64,000 nucleotides of DNA, taken from contig OY987272.1 in assembly GCA_963920665.1 (NCBI GenBank), positions 3,043,001 to 3,107,000 on the forward strand. The letters are read 5' to 3'. This document shows, piece after piece, positions 47,868 through 60,710 of this stretch; position 1 is the first letter of the stretch, and each line of letters begins with the position of its first letter. The notes under the pieces were generated by a model. It worked only from the letters and a program-made list of their open reading frames with translations. It was not told where the DNA came from and ran no database searches. The DNA is from Straminergon stramineum (lineage: Eukaryota > Streptophyta > Bryopsida > Hypnales > Calliergonaceae). A program made the translations under genes and the position numbers.

Positions 47868-48712
47868 ATTTCATCCTTAACTCCTAACTACCCAATTGAT
47901 CATATACGATCAATTTGAAATTTCAAGCTTATTTTGATCTGGGCAATTCAATTCCTTTCACTATTTAAGAAAATTTTATGAGTAGTTTTAAAGGTTAGCG
48001 ATTGAAAACTTTTATTTTTCACTAAAAATAAGAAATATTTGATTTTTGAGAGTCTTTGAACAAAGGTATATTTGTACCATTAGTGGAAGAGTAAAGCTTG
48101 CTAATTCTACTTCATTAATTTCTTGACTTTGAGCAAAATTTACTGATTTCACTTGATTTGAGATCTAAAAAATTATACTTATCCATTTGCTTTGAAAAAT
48201 GGTTCCCCATGGAAAGAGTAAAGTGTTTTCATGATTTTCACCATTGAAAATTTAAACATACAAATGTTGATTTGGAGTTAATTGTGATTTCTACTTATAG
48301 ATAAATTGCATTTCATCAATTGCAAGGTGGATTGTGTAATGAGTTTGATAGCTCTTCATTTGAACTTAAGGTTTTTGGAAGTGCATTTTAGTTTGTTAAT
48401 ACAATTTTTCGTTGTTTATGTCACCTTCAGTCCCAAAAACTCTTATACAAAAAATTTTGAAACAATGTGGGGAGGGGCAACATATTAAAAATAGAAAATG
48501 AAAATTTCTCTTGTTCTAATCTCACAACTTCTATGCAATTTTGCACTCAAATTGGTTTGCATACTAGTAAGCAAGCTTTTTAGACATCCATGTGGTTAGA
48601 TTTTGAAAAAAACACAATTTGCTTCATTGGAGATAACTATAAGTCCATATCCTTTTTTCATAGTCAAAATACACTTGGAAAGGCTTGGACATTCAAGGGT
48701 TAAGGGGTTAAG
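47868..48712 (+). repeat. Dispersed direct repeat, copy 1
   Basis: Homologous in the same orientation to 55748-56540. Shared blocks include GTACCATTAGTGGAAGAGTA, TTGCATTTCATCAATTGCAA and ACACTTGGAAAGGCTTGG. No coding frame is conserved. The CACTA MITE lies directly upstream. Confidence 0.85.
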
Positions 48713-49597
48713 AAGTTAAAGATGATGAAAAAATCTTAAAGAATATGCTATAGGTCACACAAAATTTTCATTGGAAGAAAAATCTTTGTAAGGCAAAAGT
48801 AAGTAGACACAAATTTTTCCAATATGAATTTTTATGATCTTTTGAAATTTCAAACTTGACTTATTAAAAAATGCAAGTGAAACCATCCATAGGTAAGACT
48901 TATGAGTATAGATTCCAAAGGAATTTTTCATCATACTATTTGACTTGTAGCTCACAATATTCCTAAACTTTTGAGAATAACTATGAAATCAATAATCAAT
49001 GTAAACAATCAATTTCATGTGATAATATACAAATTACTCAACCAACTCTAAACAAATATATTACTATCCTTTGAAAATTGAGAGTGAAAGGGCTTCTATC
49101 CAAAAACACTTTTTGTGGACTAAAATGGGACTTTGCATTTGTAAGTAGCTTCTAGAGTGACTTCATAATCATTAATTTATTTGTAGCATTTTTATTGTAC
49201 TTCATATTCATCTTCTTCTTCAAGTCAAACTTTGTCTTTTGAGATTTTAATAACTTTAAAAAGGTTATAGAAACAAACTTGAGTGGTCTATGCAACAAAA
49301 ATGAAACTTGGTATAGCTAAGTTTTTTCCACACATATAATGAAATCTTATCAACAATTTTTTTTTCTAAAAACTAAATAAATCCGATAACAATATATCAA
49401 CAAAAAATTATCAGTGCCTTCCCATTGACCCCAAGAAGGTCAATGCTATTATAGGACAATGATCAACTAATATTCTAAACAAACTTATTTCCATCTCCAT
49501 TCATCTTTCACATCAATTGGATTCTTCATCAATCTTCATAGTGTATACTTCTAGACAAGATTGAAATTTGAATTTTCATTGGAATTCTACATATCCA
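48713..49597. other. Spacer, no gene seen
   Basis: AT-rich DNA without supported coding, TIR or tandem structure. Confidence 0.5.
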
Positions 49598-49809
49598 CAA
49601 TAATAGGTAAATGGTAATAGGTCCATGGTAGTAGGTACTAAAATTTACTAAAAATAATAAATTTTGATCCAAATTTTAAGATGGATTCTATTTTTTAAAA
49701 TATTATTCAGTTTTCTAATGCTTTTTCAAATTTTTGAGCTCAATGCTCACATAATCCCTGCTCAACACTCATAGGCTCATGCTTGTACACTTATAAAATA
49801 GCACCACTG
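49598..49809 (-). mobile_element. Isolated terminus of a second MULE of the same family
   Basis: The inverse of this segment starts CAGTGGTGCTATTTTATAAG and continues through GTGAGC-type words. It then matches 11680-11840 of the large element, including TTTACTAAAAATAATAAATT-like and GGTCCATGGTAATAGG-like blocks. No matching opposite end or duplication of the flanking GATTGCCTAC was found in the window. Confidence 0.7.
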
Positions 49810-52800
49810 GATTGCCTACTAGGACATTTGACTACTATAATTCAAAATTTTCTATTGAATTTTGAGTGATTAGAAATCTAAAATTTATTTATTTATTTTT
49901 ATTTATTTAATTTAATATGGTTTGTTTGAAACACTAAGATCTAAGAAATTGTGAGTCCCTTGGATGTATTCATGGAAGTGCTTGGAGCTCTTTGTAAGGA
50001 GTGGTGAACAGACTTTGTTTTGTGACCTTTGGACCTACTATTTGAAAGTTATTGAATTTGAAAGTTTTTATGAATTAGAAAATTGAATTAAATTACATTT
50101 TCTTTTGAAAGAATCATAACTTTCAAATTGCATGTCTATTGCCACAAAACAAAGCCCTTGCACTCCTTTGTGCATAGAAGATATTGAATTTCAAATTTTT
50201 TTATAAATAAAATAATAAAATAATATTTTTAATTTTAATTTTACTATAGAAAAACCATAAGGCACACTAATTAGTACTCCAGAGTATGTATTTGTATCCA
50301 TCCAATCCATCCGGCAAAAGGTAGATTTCAAAAATAAATATGAAATTTTTATTGTTGAATTGTTTTTTATGTATTGTCAACTTATTTCTACAACTCAAAA
50401 AAACTCCTTTCAAGTTGAGACACTCCTAAATTTATTTAATGATTTTCTTGAAATATAAAACTCAAACTCCTCCATCAATGAGTTCGAAAAAAACTCCTAA
50501 TCTAACAATTGGTGAGATTCTTCATTCCTAATTATTGGAAGATATGACTCAACATATTCAATTGTTCACTAAGAAATCATGTGATTGAATTTACCAATTT
50601 TCTGAAAGACAAAGAAAATGATATTGTCTTAGAAGTAGGTCACTTGGGAACTTTTTTGGTTTGAAAGATTCAATGAATTATTCATATGAGTTAATTGTAC
50701 CCAATTTCCACCCCACCTAAACTTATGCATTTCATTATTACTTTCAACAAAAATGTGAATAAGGTGGAATTGGAGTTGTTTTCAAAGTGGAAAATTAGGC
50801 TTGAATAGAGTTCACTTGGATATATCACTACTTTATGCTTGGTACTGGTAGTTATCATTAAGATAAGTGCATCTAAAATCATGAAGAAGAAATCAAGCTT
50901 GATTTTCATTATGAAATTATTGAAATTATTGTTGGATATTATTGCTCCACAAATGAGGATTTCACAATCCCTTTGCATGCAGCTTTGAGACAATGTATGA
51001 ATAAACTATGAATTTTCTAATGTTAAAAATAGGTGAATCCAAAATTAACCTTACACTCTTGAACAAATTTGCATTTCAAGACAAAACCTAGATGGTCAAA
51101 TATTGCAAATGGATCACTTTCATGTATGATTACCTTTCATTCAATCCAAAGTTGATACAAACCATAGTTGTTCCAAATCATCAAGATTTTGCAAGAAAAA
51201 TGAAAAAAATACACAAATATTGATGACTTTCAATACCATTCAACTTCATTCTAATTTCATACCTTTTCCTGAATAAAAACATGTACTCATTGAGTCCCAA
51301 GTCCTAGTTCAATGCCAAATTCCAACTTTCTTGGGTTGTAGGAAGTGAATAAAAGATATTGTAAGTAGAATTTGGAGCTTCATAGTGTGAAGACAAAATT
51401 AAGGAACAATTCAAAGTCCATGTTTTTTCATGCATAGAATTTCATGGCAAATATCTATGTCCTCAAATTGGTCAAAAAACTTAAAATAAGATTTTTTTAG
51501 GCACTTTTTGCAAATAATTTGTAGTGAACATATTCCTAAATAAAACTATCTTGAGTGAATGTTTGATTTAGCATTTTTTTTCTCATATTATATACAAAAC
51601 CAAAATTGAGATTTTTTTAAAAGTGGTGTTATATAGGCAATTTTGAGTACTTTAGGCCTCAAGATGTGGTGTCAAGCCTTGAGTTCCAATTTTCAACTCT
51701 CAACCAATCAAATTTTGAGAAATTAGTTGAACTTGGAATGTGATGAGAACTAATCCTACATTATTATTGTACACCAATAAATTGGAAAAATAATCTTTGA
51801 TAATTCATATATGCCCTGTTTATCTCTTAGTTCAACATTAGAGCAATCAATTTGAATTTGACATTGTCTAGAATGAGCCCTAAAATTAAGAACTTAACCT
51901 ATAAAATGTTAAGTGATCCAATATGCATTACTTGTTTTTGTAGATATCTTGTTATTGTTAGAGTCTTTTGTATTTTTTTAATGAATTTTTTGGAGAAGGT
52001 TTAATAAATCGCATGTGATGGGAGGCAAAATTGAATGGAAATTCTAAATGTGAGTCAAAAGTTACTGAACCTATTTTAAGATTATAATTTATTCGATCCA
52101 TATCTAATTTTAAAAATCTAATTCATCCCATCTTCATTAGTGAGATGAAAGATATGACAATTTTTAGAATATCAGCAATTATAATATCACCTAACAAAAA
52201 CACACATGATTTTCATTTGTAAGCTCAATTTTTAAAATTTTGAGAATAAAAAATTTCCTAGGGTTTAGGATCCTTGCTAAAACATTCTCAGTAATATTAT
52301 AATTAAAAATATATTCAATTCTATGAAAAATTATTTACAATTTAGTTTTATCAATAATCAAGTATCCTTACTTAATAAATGACTATTTTTCAAAATGTTG
52401 AGAACTGGAGTTATTTTTAAACTTTTGGGCTCTCTAACTAAATTATGTATACTTCAATAAATGAATAATAAAAATTGTTAATATTGAGAATTTTTTCCTT
52501 ATTTGGTATTTAATATTAAATTCAAATTTTATGGTCAAAGAAGACAAAGAAATTTGATATCTATTCAAAATTGGAATTCAAATGTTATATTAATCTTCTA
52601 TTCTATAATGTTGATTTCATGCAAATATCTAGTATTGACATATTTGACTTAAGAATAAGGTCCTATGGTTGAAATTTAGAAGTTTAAGAAAAGTGAAGGT
52701 TTTGGATTGATTGCACATATTCCTTGTGAAGAGTATTTTTAAGGAGAATCTAATGTGCTCACTAAATTTTAGGAATAAAAAATTAGTCAATTTGCGAATT

Positions 52801-52853
52801 TGAATTTATATTGTGATACTAAGGTAGCAACATCTAAAAGTGGGTCTAAAAGA
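49810..52853. other. Gene-free AT-rich tract
   Basis: Nothing is supported beyond AT-rich spacer. The frame at 50691-50993 is isolated and unrecognised. Confidence 0.5.
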
Positions 52854-52855
52854 TA

Positions 52856-53353
52856 CTCCCTCCGTCCCAACATGATCTTCATCTTTGACAAAATCTTATG
52901 GATTAAGGCTAAAAATAACATTCAAAAAAATCCTTTCGCGTTGTAAATAGAGTTTATTGCAGAATGCTTTTCAAAGTGCAATTTTCGAATATTGAAAAAT
53001 GGATTTTTTGGAGCATTTTCAAGGAGCACCAGTGGACACTTAAATTTTGAGTGCAAGGTTATCATTTTATAGGCAACTACTATGGACTGAAGACCATATG
53101 TGGAACTTTGTTTTGCCTCCCAAAGCTTCATCTTTTTCAACTATGCAACACTCAAAGAGGTGCAAAAAATAAGAATGAATAGTGTTGATTGACCCCTTTT
53201 GTCATTTCATTTGTTTTTTGATTGATGATTGCATGGATGTAAGAGAAACAATTGCTTAGAGTTTTTTTGCTAGTCCCAAATAGCAATTCAAATTCAAATC
53301 TGACAAATTTGCAATGTCACAAAGTGCAACAAGTAGATCGTTTTGGGACAGAG
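52856..53353. mobile_element. ~500-bp Stowaway/mariner-like element
   Basis: The left end CTCCCTCCGTCCCAACATGATC-like sequence matches the Stowaway consensus start. The right end, inverted, is CTCTGTCCCAAAACGATC, a shortened version. TA flanks both ends (52854-52855 and 53354-53355), the Tc1/mariner duplication. A 72-codon minus-strand frame inside is not recognisable as a transposase. Confidence 0.75.
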
Positions 53354-53355
53354 TA

Positions 53356-54659
53356 CATTCTTTGTTCTTCAATATCTAAAAGTGGCCTTGAATGAACAAT
53401 TCCAAGATTCAAAACCACAACAACTTTTGAGAAGCACTCTATGAAAGTTGAAGAGTTTTTTTAAGCAACCAATGAAAAATGAGACATTTTGTGCTTCAAT
53501 GGTGCCCATTCAAGGTGAATAGTGTTAAGTATAGGCTCTTCTATGTTTTCAAATTTTCAAATTTGTAAAGGATTATGAAAGTGTAGAAAAATTATGAAAC
53601 CTCTTGGGTTGCATTTCTATAGAATTTGCTAATAACCTCATCAAATCTTTTTTGGTCATTCAACCTTTGAAGAAGTGAAAGTAGAAAAATTGTCTTCTAT
53701 AGGTGTCACTATTTTATACTCTATTAAAACCAACCAATAGGCTTTGAAAAGGCTTTAAAAATGATTGTTTGTTGTTCCAAATATTGGGTTGGTCTATGCT
53801 TTAAGACATTCATTTGAAGGAAATTGTTACTTTAGAGACCAAATTAATGAGATTTTAAAGAATTCAAAATGTATAAATTTGAAGTTTTTCTCTAAGACTA
53901 AAGAAATCTTTTCCTAAAAAATTGTAAGATCTTTTGAATATATATAACAGTTTCACAAGGTTAGATTACTTAAAAGCTTAATTAATATCTATAACTTTCT
54001 GAAATCATTGATGATTTTTTATTTTATTATTTCATCAAAATTTATCAAATATATATGATGGTATTTATCATCATGATGTTATTTATCATCATGATGTTAT
54101 TTGCATGATATGATTTTTAATAATAGATATGTAAGAAATTTCATATTGTTTAGCTTGTAGTGATATGATGCTAGTACTGAAACTATATGTGTAAAATTCA
54201 AGATTGTAGGGCATCATAATTGTGATACAATATTGCAAATTATGTCTCATAAAAGGAAGATTTCATTTATGTAAATTGTACAAATTAAAAAATTATAATC
54301 CAATATCAACCATTATGCATTGAGAAGGAAATACATAAATATATTCAAGATTGTGAGAATCATGGGTATACCACTTTGTTGCAAATTATGATTCACAAAG
54401 GCACATTAATTTATGAGTATGATCCATCATGGATGGAAAACTAAATGTACAATCATAAAATGATTTAACTCTTCAAGGACTAGGCAACCATTGTTTCGTT
54501 GCAAGAAGGACAATAAGAACCACTCCAATTGGGCCATTTGAAAGCCACGGAAACAACCATGCCATATTGGAATTCATCATAGAATTTGAAAAGAGCCTTA
54601 ATGAGCCCAACTACTTTTGACATGTATTACTAGCCTACAACTTTTTATTCTAAACAAGG
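53356..54659. other. Spacer, no gene seen
   Basis: AT-rich. A short duplication of TTATTTATCATCATGATG lies at ~54062-54100. Confidence 0.5.
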
Positions 54660-55450
54660 ATTTTGTGGTTGTGCATTCTAATGACTCTACCTAAAGCACA
54701 TTTGCATTAAAAGGTCACTACTGAGCTTCATCATTAGCCTGCAACACTTTACATCTTGACTACTTTGACTGTGCATTCTATTTGACTCTACTCTTGACCA
54801 CTTTTGAACTGCATTATTAGCGTAGGCCTGCATAATTGTACGCCAAACAAAGGATTCTTTGACTAGGCATTCTATTGACTCTGTACTTCTGACCATATTT
54901 GCATCAAAAGGTTACTTTTGAGTTGTATTATTAGCTTGCAACACTTTACATCCTGACTACGTTGACTGTGCATTCTATTGACTCTGTACTTCTAACCATA
55001 TTTGCATCAAAAGGTTACTTTTGAGTTGTATTATTAGCCTGCAACACTTTACATCCGAACTACGTTGACTATGCATTCTATTGTCTCTATTCTTGACCAC
55101 TTTTGAATTGCATTATTAGCTTAGGCTTGCATAATTGTAAGCCATACTAAGGATTCTTTGACAGTGCATTCTATTGACTCTACTCTTGACCATATTTGCA
55201 TCAAAAGGTTACTTTTGAGTTGTACTATTAGCCTATGTCTATATAACTTTACACCAAACTTTACGCCAAACAAAGGGTTCTTTGACTATGCATTATAATT
55301 ACTCTACTCTTGACCACATTTGCATCGAAAGGACACTTGCGAGTTGTATTATTAGCCTAGGCTTGCATAACTTTACGTCAAACAAATTTTTTTTGACTAT
55401 GCATTTCAATGACTATACTTCACCACATTTGCATCAAAAGGTTACAAGGT
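54660..55450. repeat. Minisatellite-like array, ~100-bp unit, ~8 copies
   Basis: The phrase TGCATTCTATTGACTCT, or a variant, recurs near 54672, 54772, 54868, 54970, 55073, 55165, 55290 and 55400. Each is followed by TTTGCATCAAAAGGTTACTT- and TTATTAGCCT-like blocks. Unit length varies from ~92 to 125 bp, and adjacent copies (54868, 54970) are the most alike. Confidence 0.88.
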
Positions 55451-55747
55451 CTTGTCTTCAACTAAATTTAGGATTTGGTGAAGCAACCTTGCATTGGGAT
55501 GGCTTCAACTCGGCCATTTCAAAGCCATTAAGCCTCCTTACCAATTCAATTGAGTCAACCTTTAGAAAAGTTAACGATAGTGAGATTGATAATGAATTTG
55601 GTTTGGAGCGATAAAGAATAAGTTTATGCATGGAAATTGTACATCTAATGGGAGAAGAATACTATGATTTAGATCAATAATCAAGGAGCTAGGAAGCTTT
55701 ACATGGCTAAAATAGAAGGCACTTACACCATTATTTGGTAAAAGATA

Positions 55748-56540
55748 AAGTACTTAACCCCTAACTTCCCAATTGCAACCGACCATATTAATCAATATGA
55801 AATTTCATGCTTGTTCAATTTGTTTGGCCATTTAAAGAAAATTACGAGGAATTTTGAAGTTTAACTATTGAAAAAAAAAATTCATTAAAAAAGGAAATAT
55901 TTGATTTTTGAGAGGTCTTCAAAGGCATATATGTACCATTAGTGGAAGAGTAAAGCTTGCTAATTATACTTTATTTCCCGGCTTGGAGCAAAATTTGCTA
56001 ATTTTACTTGATTTGAGATCTAAAAAATTGTACTTATCCATTTGCTTTGAAAACAATTCCAATGGAAAGTATCCAATGTTTTCATATTATTTACTATTGA
56101 AAATTTAAACATGTAAGTGTTGATATGGAGTCATCTACTTATAAAAAAAATTGCATTTCATCAATTGCAAGGTGGATTGTATAATTAGTTTGATAGCTCT
56201 TCATTTGAATTAAAGGTTTTTGAAAGTGCATTTCAATGTGCTAACACAATATTTAGTTGTTCATGTCACCTCTAAGCCCAAAAAATTCTTATATGTAAAT
56301 TTCTAAAACATTGTGGGGGGAGGGCAACATACTAAATATAGAAAATGAAAATTTCTCTTGTTATAATCTCACTACTCCTATGCCATTTTGCACTCAAAAT
56401 TTGAAAGCATATTAATAAGCAAGCTCTTTAAACATTTGTATGGTTGAATTTCTTTTTTGCTTCATTAGGGATAACTATAAGCCCATGCTCTTTTTTCATA
56501 GTCAAAACACACTTGGAAAGGCTTGGGCATTTAAGAGTTA
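55748..56540 (+). repeat. Dispersed direct repeat, copy 2
   Basis: Second copy of the 47868-48712 sequence, in the same orientation and ~7.9 kb downstream. Similarity is roughly 80% by eye with small indels. Confidence 0.85.
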
Positions 56541-57824
56541 AGTAAGGTGAACACTACTTCTTGGAACTTACAAAGTCTTTGTAGTTTGTAGAAAACTCCA
56601 ACCTAAATGATTACCTAAAAATAATACCAAATGACAACTTCATATGTACAACAAAATCTAGAATATCTTCTAATATATGGTACAAAAATGTGTAATTGAT
56701 TATCTAAATAAATACATACAATTTTGATCTATTTCTCAAGAGTTGCATACTTGGTCAGTTGGACTTATTTTTCATGATTTAGCTAGTACTATTATGCCTT
56801 GTATTGTTGCTATGGTCAAAATAAAAGTTAAAAGTAATTTTCTAATTTTTTAATTCAATAAAAACTTCAAACTTCAATAACTTTCACACTGCAAGTTCAA
56901 ACATCATCAAACAAATCATGTACACCCCTCCTTGCAAAGAGCTTTTCAACAGTATAAAGAACATAACCAAAGTACACATAGTCTAAGAGATATCACTATA
57001 ACAAACAATATAAAACAAAACAAAATAAACAATGGAATTTAAGGTATGGATTCCTTATAACAATAACATCTGTAAATACATTCAAATTTGCCATGTTTTC
57101 ATCATTTTGCAAGGGTTCTAAGTTTCAATTCTTGAACAATGTTATTTTGATACCACATGTATTAAAAGCTCTTCCTAGACATCCTTCTACATTTATGTGG
57201 TGTTGAAAGAGACATGCTCAAATACATCTACAATCATCTATGATGTGGATTTATTCTTAAGAATGGTAGTTATAATCATTAGAAAAGAATGAGGCCTTTA
57301 GAGGACTTGTTTACTCTAGTGAGCAATACAAATACAAGGAAATAAAAACATTTTCTTAAAATACTATTTTTAATTTTTCTATATTTGCACTATTGGCCAA
57401 GTCAAATGACCCTCCAAAAGTATCTATTTTTTTCTAATGTCTTACACCTTCATCTATCAATGAAAATATAATATCTCAATTTAAACAAAAGATCCTCCTC
57501 AAATATTTTTTGAAAGGCAAACAACTATATTTTCTATCCATTTCTATAGTTGGATTCCCAAATACAACACTCTTTACAAGCCTTCCACTTTTGTGACCCT
57601 CAATTTATCAATCTATTAGTTTTGTTAAACCCCAAACCTCACTAATGTACAAATTAAAAGGAATAGCCAAGGTTATATCACATTAGATCTTGTAGTTGGT
57701 AGAATTTACTATCAATCATGTGTAGATCACATCCAATCTTGTGCATGGTAGTATTTACTATATATGTCTCTATAACACATCTTTGTAAATTACCCTCGAC
57801 AAACTCTTCATTCATTTTGATAAG
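56541..57824. other. Spacer, no gene seen
   Basis: AT-rich, without recognised coding or repeat structure. Confidence 0.5.
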
Positions 57825-57827
57825 AAT

Positions 57828-57906
57828 CACTAGTAGAAAATTGTGTTGTAGTGAACAAAAATGTCACCTCACTTTTGTTCACTACAAACATTGTTTTCTT
57901 TTAGTG
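57828..57906. mobile_element. 79-bp fold-back CACTA MITE
   Basis: It starts CACTAGTAGAAAATTGTG and ends CATTGTTTTCTTTTAGTG. Inner arms TGTAGTGAACAAAA (57847-57860) and TTTTGTTCACTACA (57873-57886) pair perfectly. AAT is duplicated on both sides (57825-57827 and 57907-57909). The whole element is little more than a hairpin. Confidence 0.85.
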
Positions 57907-57909
57907 AAT

Positions 57910-60710
57910 AGATTCTAAGTCGCTATTTTTGGTCTTGTGGACTTGAGATATACAAACTCTAAAGTTTTTACCACTTACTATCTATGTCTCCATAAAATAG
58001 CTATAGAGAATTACTATAACAAAATCACATTCAATTTTGTTGTTGATAGCATTTACTCTCTATGTGTTAGTAATATAGCTTTAGAATATTATCATGACTA
58101 GATTACATCTGATCTTGTGGGTTGGTAGCCCTCACCATCTTTGTCTTCATAATGTATCCAACAAAACTCCTTCTCATAGATTCTTCATTTATTCGTTGGT
58201 GTGAGTAGACCAAAATTCTTCTCCTCAATGTTGTAGGCTCGAGATGTACAAATCCTAATTTTCACCATTATGCATGAATGTAAACCCTATCCCCCTAGAG
58301 TTGGTTCATTTTATAGTGCATTACCTTTCGAAGCTAATTTGGGGTCTTTGATTCCAATTGTGAATTTAGTGTTGATTTTATTCATGAAAAAGAATATTTT
58401 TTTGTAGTCAAATTTGATCATCCAATCATCAATATTCGTTTTCCAAGTTTTTGTACAAGTAAAAAAACCACATGACTAGATGTACTGAAGTGTCGGCCTA
58501 AAAAGAGATTTTAAACTAATAATAATCAGATTCTACCTTGCCTCAATGTTTGTGTTCAAATTTGAGTGAAAGTTCAACACCTAAATATAACATGTTTTGA
58601 AAATTTCCCCCTATAGATTCTTGCCTAAATATACAATCACTCTTCATAAGAACCTAGAGTTGATTCTGGATATATCTAATTTTAGCCCTTTGAAAATTTC
58701 GAGTGCATTTATAGGGTGTCCAAGAAATGCATTTTATGAGAATCTACACCCCTTATGACAATGATCCCAACCCCAACTTACTAGTAAGTTAATGACAACC
58801 CCCTCTCTCTCCTCTGTGCAAAACCTCCCATCACCCCCCCCCCAACCCCCCACATTATTGAACGGACTTCTTAAAATCTCCATTCACACCGTCAGCGGGA
58901 CGGAGACTCCCTCGCCAGCAGGCACCAACTTATAATATCTTATTACTGTAGCGCGAAAGCCTCACGCAGTAAAGACGCCGCAAAGTTCCCAATGCCGCAT
59001 CTCCTCTTCGATCGCATCGTCAAGAATCTCCAATTCTACTGCAATCCAACAGACGACACTTCTGAATTCCTGAACTGCAACGGAATTGTCACGGCTTTTA
59101 CCGAAACTATTTGGTGCACAAACGGCTTTTACTTCATACATTGCGCGTGATGATGGTGTTGTAGAGGGGTTGAATTTGGTGCTCTGATGATGCGCGATTT
59201 TCATGGAGTTCGTGGTGGTTGGCATGCATTTGGATGGCACGGGGAAGGCAAAGGGTTATTAGTAGGCACGGGGAAGATAAGACAAGGGTGATGGCGATGG
59301 CACGTCGTTGCAGCCAATTCTGTGTTGGTGATGATTCGTGATGGTTTCGGGTACTGACTCTCATCTGGTGTGAGCTTTCCTTGAGTGTTAGGTTTGTTGG
59401 TGAAGGCGTGAGGAGAGTTTCGGTCGGTGGGGTATGGAGAATTAGGTTTTTAGGGTTGCGAGGTTTGGGCGAAGGAGGGAGGAAAGAAGATGACGGTTGC
59501 GGGTGTGTTCATTTGGAAGAGGAGTTTGTTCTAACATTTTCGTTTAGAGTCAATTTGAACTTCTTTCCAACGACTTTGAGGTGCTTCGGAGAGGTTAGAG
59601 CTCAAGAACACAGGTTGTGGAAAAAGCGTTGAGAAAATTGCAGAACTTAGTTAGCAAGAGCGTCTTTCAAAATCTTATCGAGTGTAGAATTTATGACCGT
59701 AGAATAATCGTAACGATGAGGTTGCGGGATCGGTTCGAGTGGCGGTGGCGATGTTTCTGCGTTAGGGCTGCTGGTTGGGTGGTGTGATGGAGTGCACTAT
59801 GTGTGGGGTGAATTTAGTGTCGTTATTGATTTTGTACCTGTTTTGGTTTTCTCTGCATTGAATTTTTGTGAGCACCTTCTTGCGAGAGCCTTCGACAATT
59901 CCGCTGTGCCCTACTCCCTTTTCTTTCTAATCTTTTTTCTTTGTCTTTGTCTTGGCACTGCTTGTAATGAATGTTTTGCGTTTGTGGAAGGCTCGAGCTT
60001 CTCTAGGATTCCGCGCTTGTCTTTTAGTGTGCTGTTCTGTGTCGCTGGCCTCGCGGCATATAGTGGAGAACTTTTTTTTAAAAATCTCATGGAATTCTTC
60101 TTTTGTAACGTAACACTAATTCGTCGATCCTGGCATTTCGCCTTGGCCCAAAGTTGAACATGCTGCCAATATGAACTTCGTAGGACGTATGGAGTAATGT
60201 CGAACTCCGCAGTGGTCCCCGTTTATTCCCTGCGGGAGTGCCCTTGGATTCTCCGCGTTGCCACATTCTTACGAACCCCGTTTTAACGGCAATTGTGGGA
60301 ATCAGCCACGTTACGGTCGTTTTCTCGTCTCGGTGTTGTATGAGCGGTGCTGATGGTTTTGACAAGTCTTTACAGGCTACATTAGCAGAATAGGCAGATT
60401 GCTTGTCAATGTTTACACGAATGTCTGCTTATGAGATCTTAGTCTTTGGGGATTGTATTCTCTGTGAACCTTTGGGATCTTATCATAATATAGACTCTGT
60501 TCATCTTGATGCATTTTGAGAGATGAGCTTCAGTTGCTTCCGTAATTAGGTTGTGCTCAGACTTATCGTTCTTTTGTAAAGAGTGCGCTTGGCGACGAAT
60601 TTAAACGACTCATCTCCAGTTTTTTGCTTGTGCCTTTTACTGGGAGTTTGAAGTCTCAGTCGTAACTGATTTGCGTGTTATCCTACAGGTGCTGTCTAAT
60701 GTTTGATTAG
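57910..60710 (+). other. Spacer, then promoter and leader region of the CW/PWWP gene
   Basis: Composition shifts from AT-rich to gene-like at about 58860, just after a poly-C run (58835-58850). Frames at 58962-59364, 59381-59632, 59792-60157 and 60087-60365 overlap on both strands and show no domain, so I do not call them. TATCCTACAG just before 60690 looks like the acceptor of a leader intron, so a non-coding first exon probably lies in 59000-60600. Confidence 0.5.

Noticed and set aside
47868..56540. Calling the direct repeat pair a complete LTR retrotransposon.
   Set aside because: No polymerase, gag, primer-binding site, TG...CA borders or flanking duplication was found between or around the copies.
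59792..60157. 121-codon Phe/Leu/Cys-rich frame on the plus strand.
   Set aside because: It overlaps a minus-strand frame, has biased composition without a domain, and lies in the likely promoter/leader of the CW/PWWP gene.
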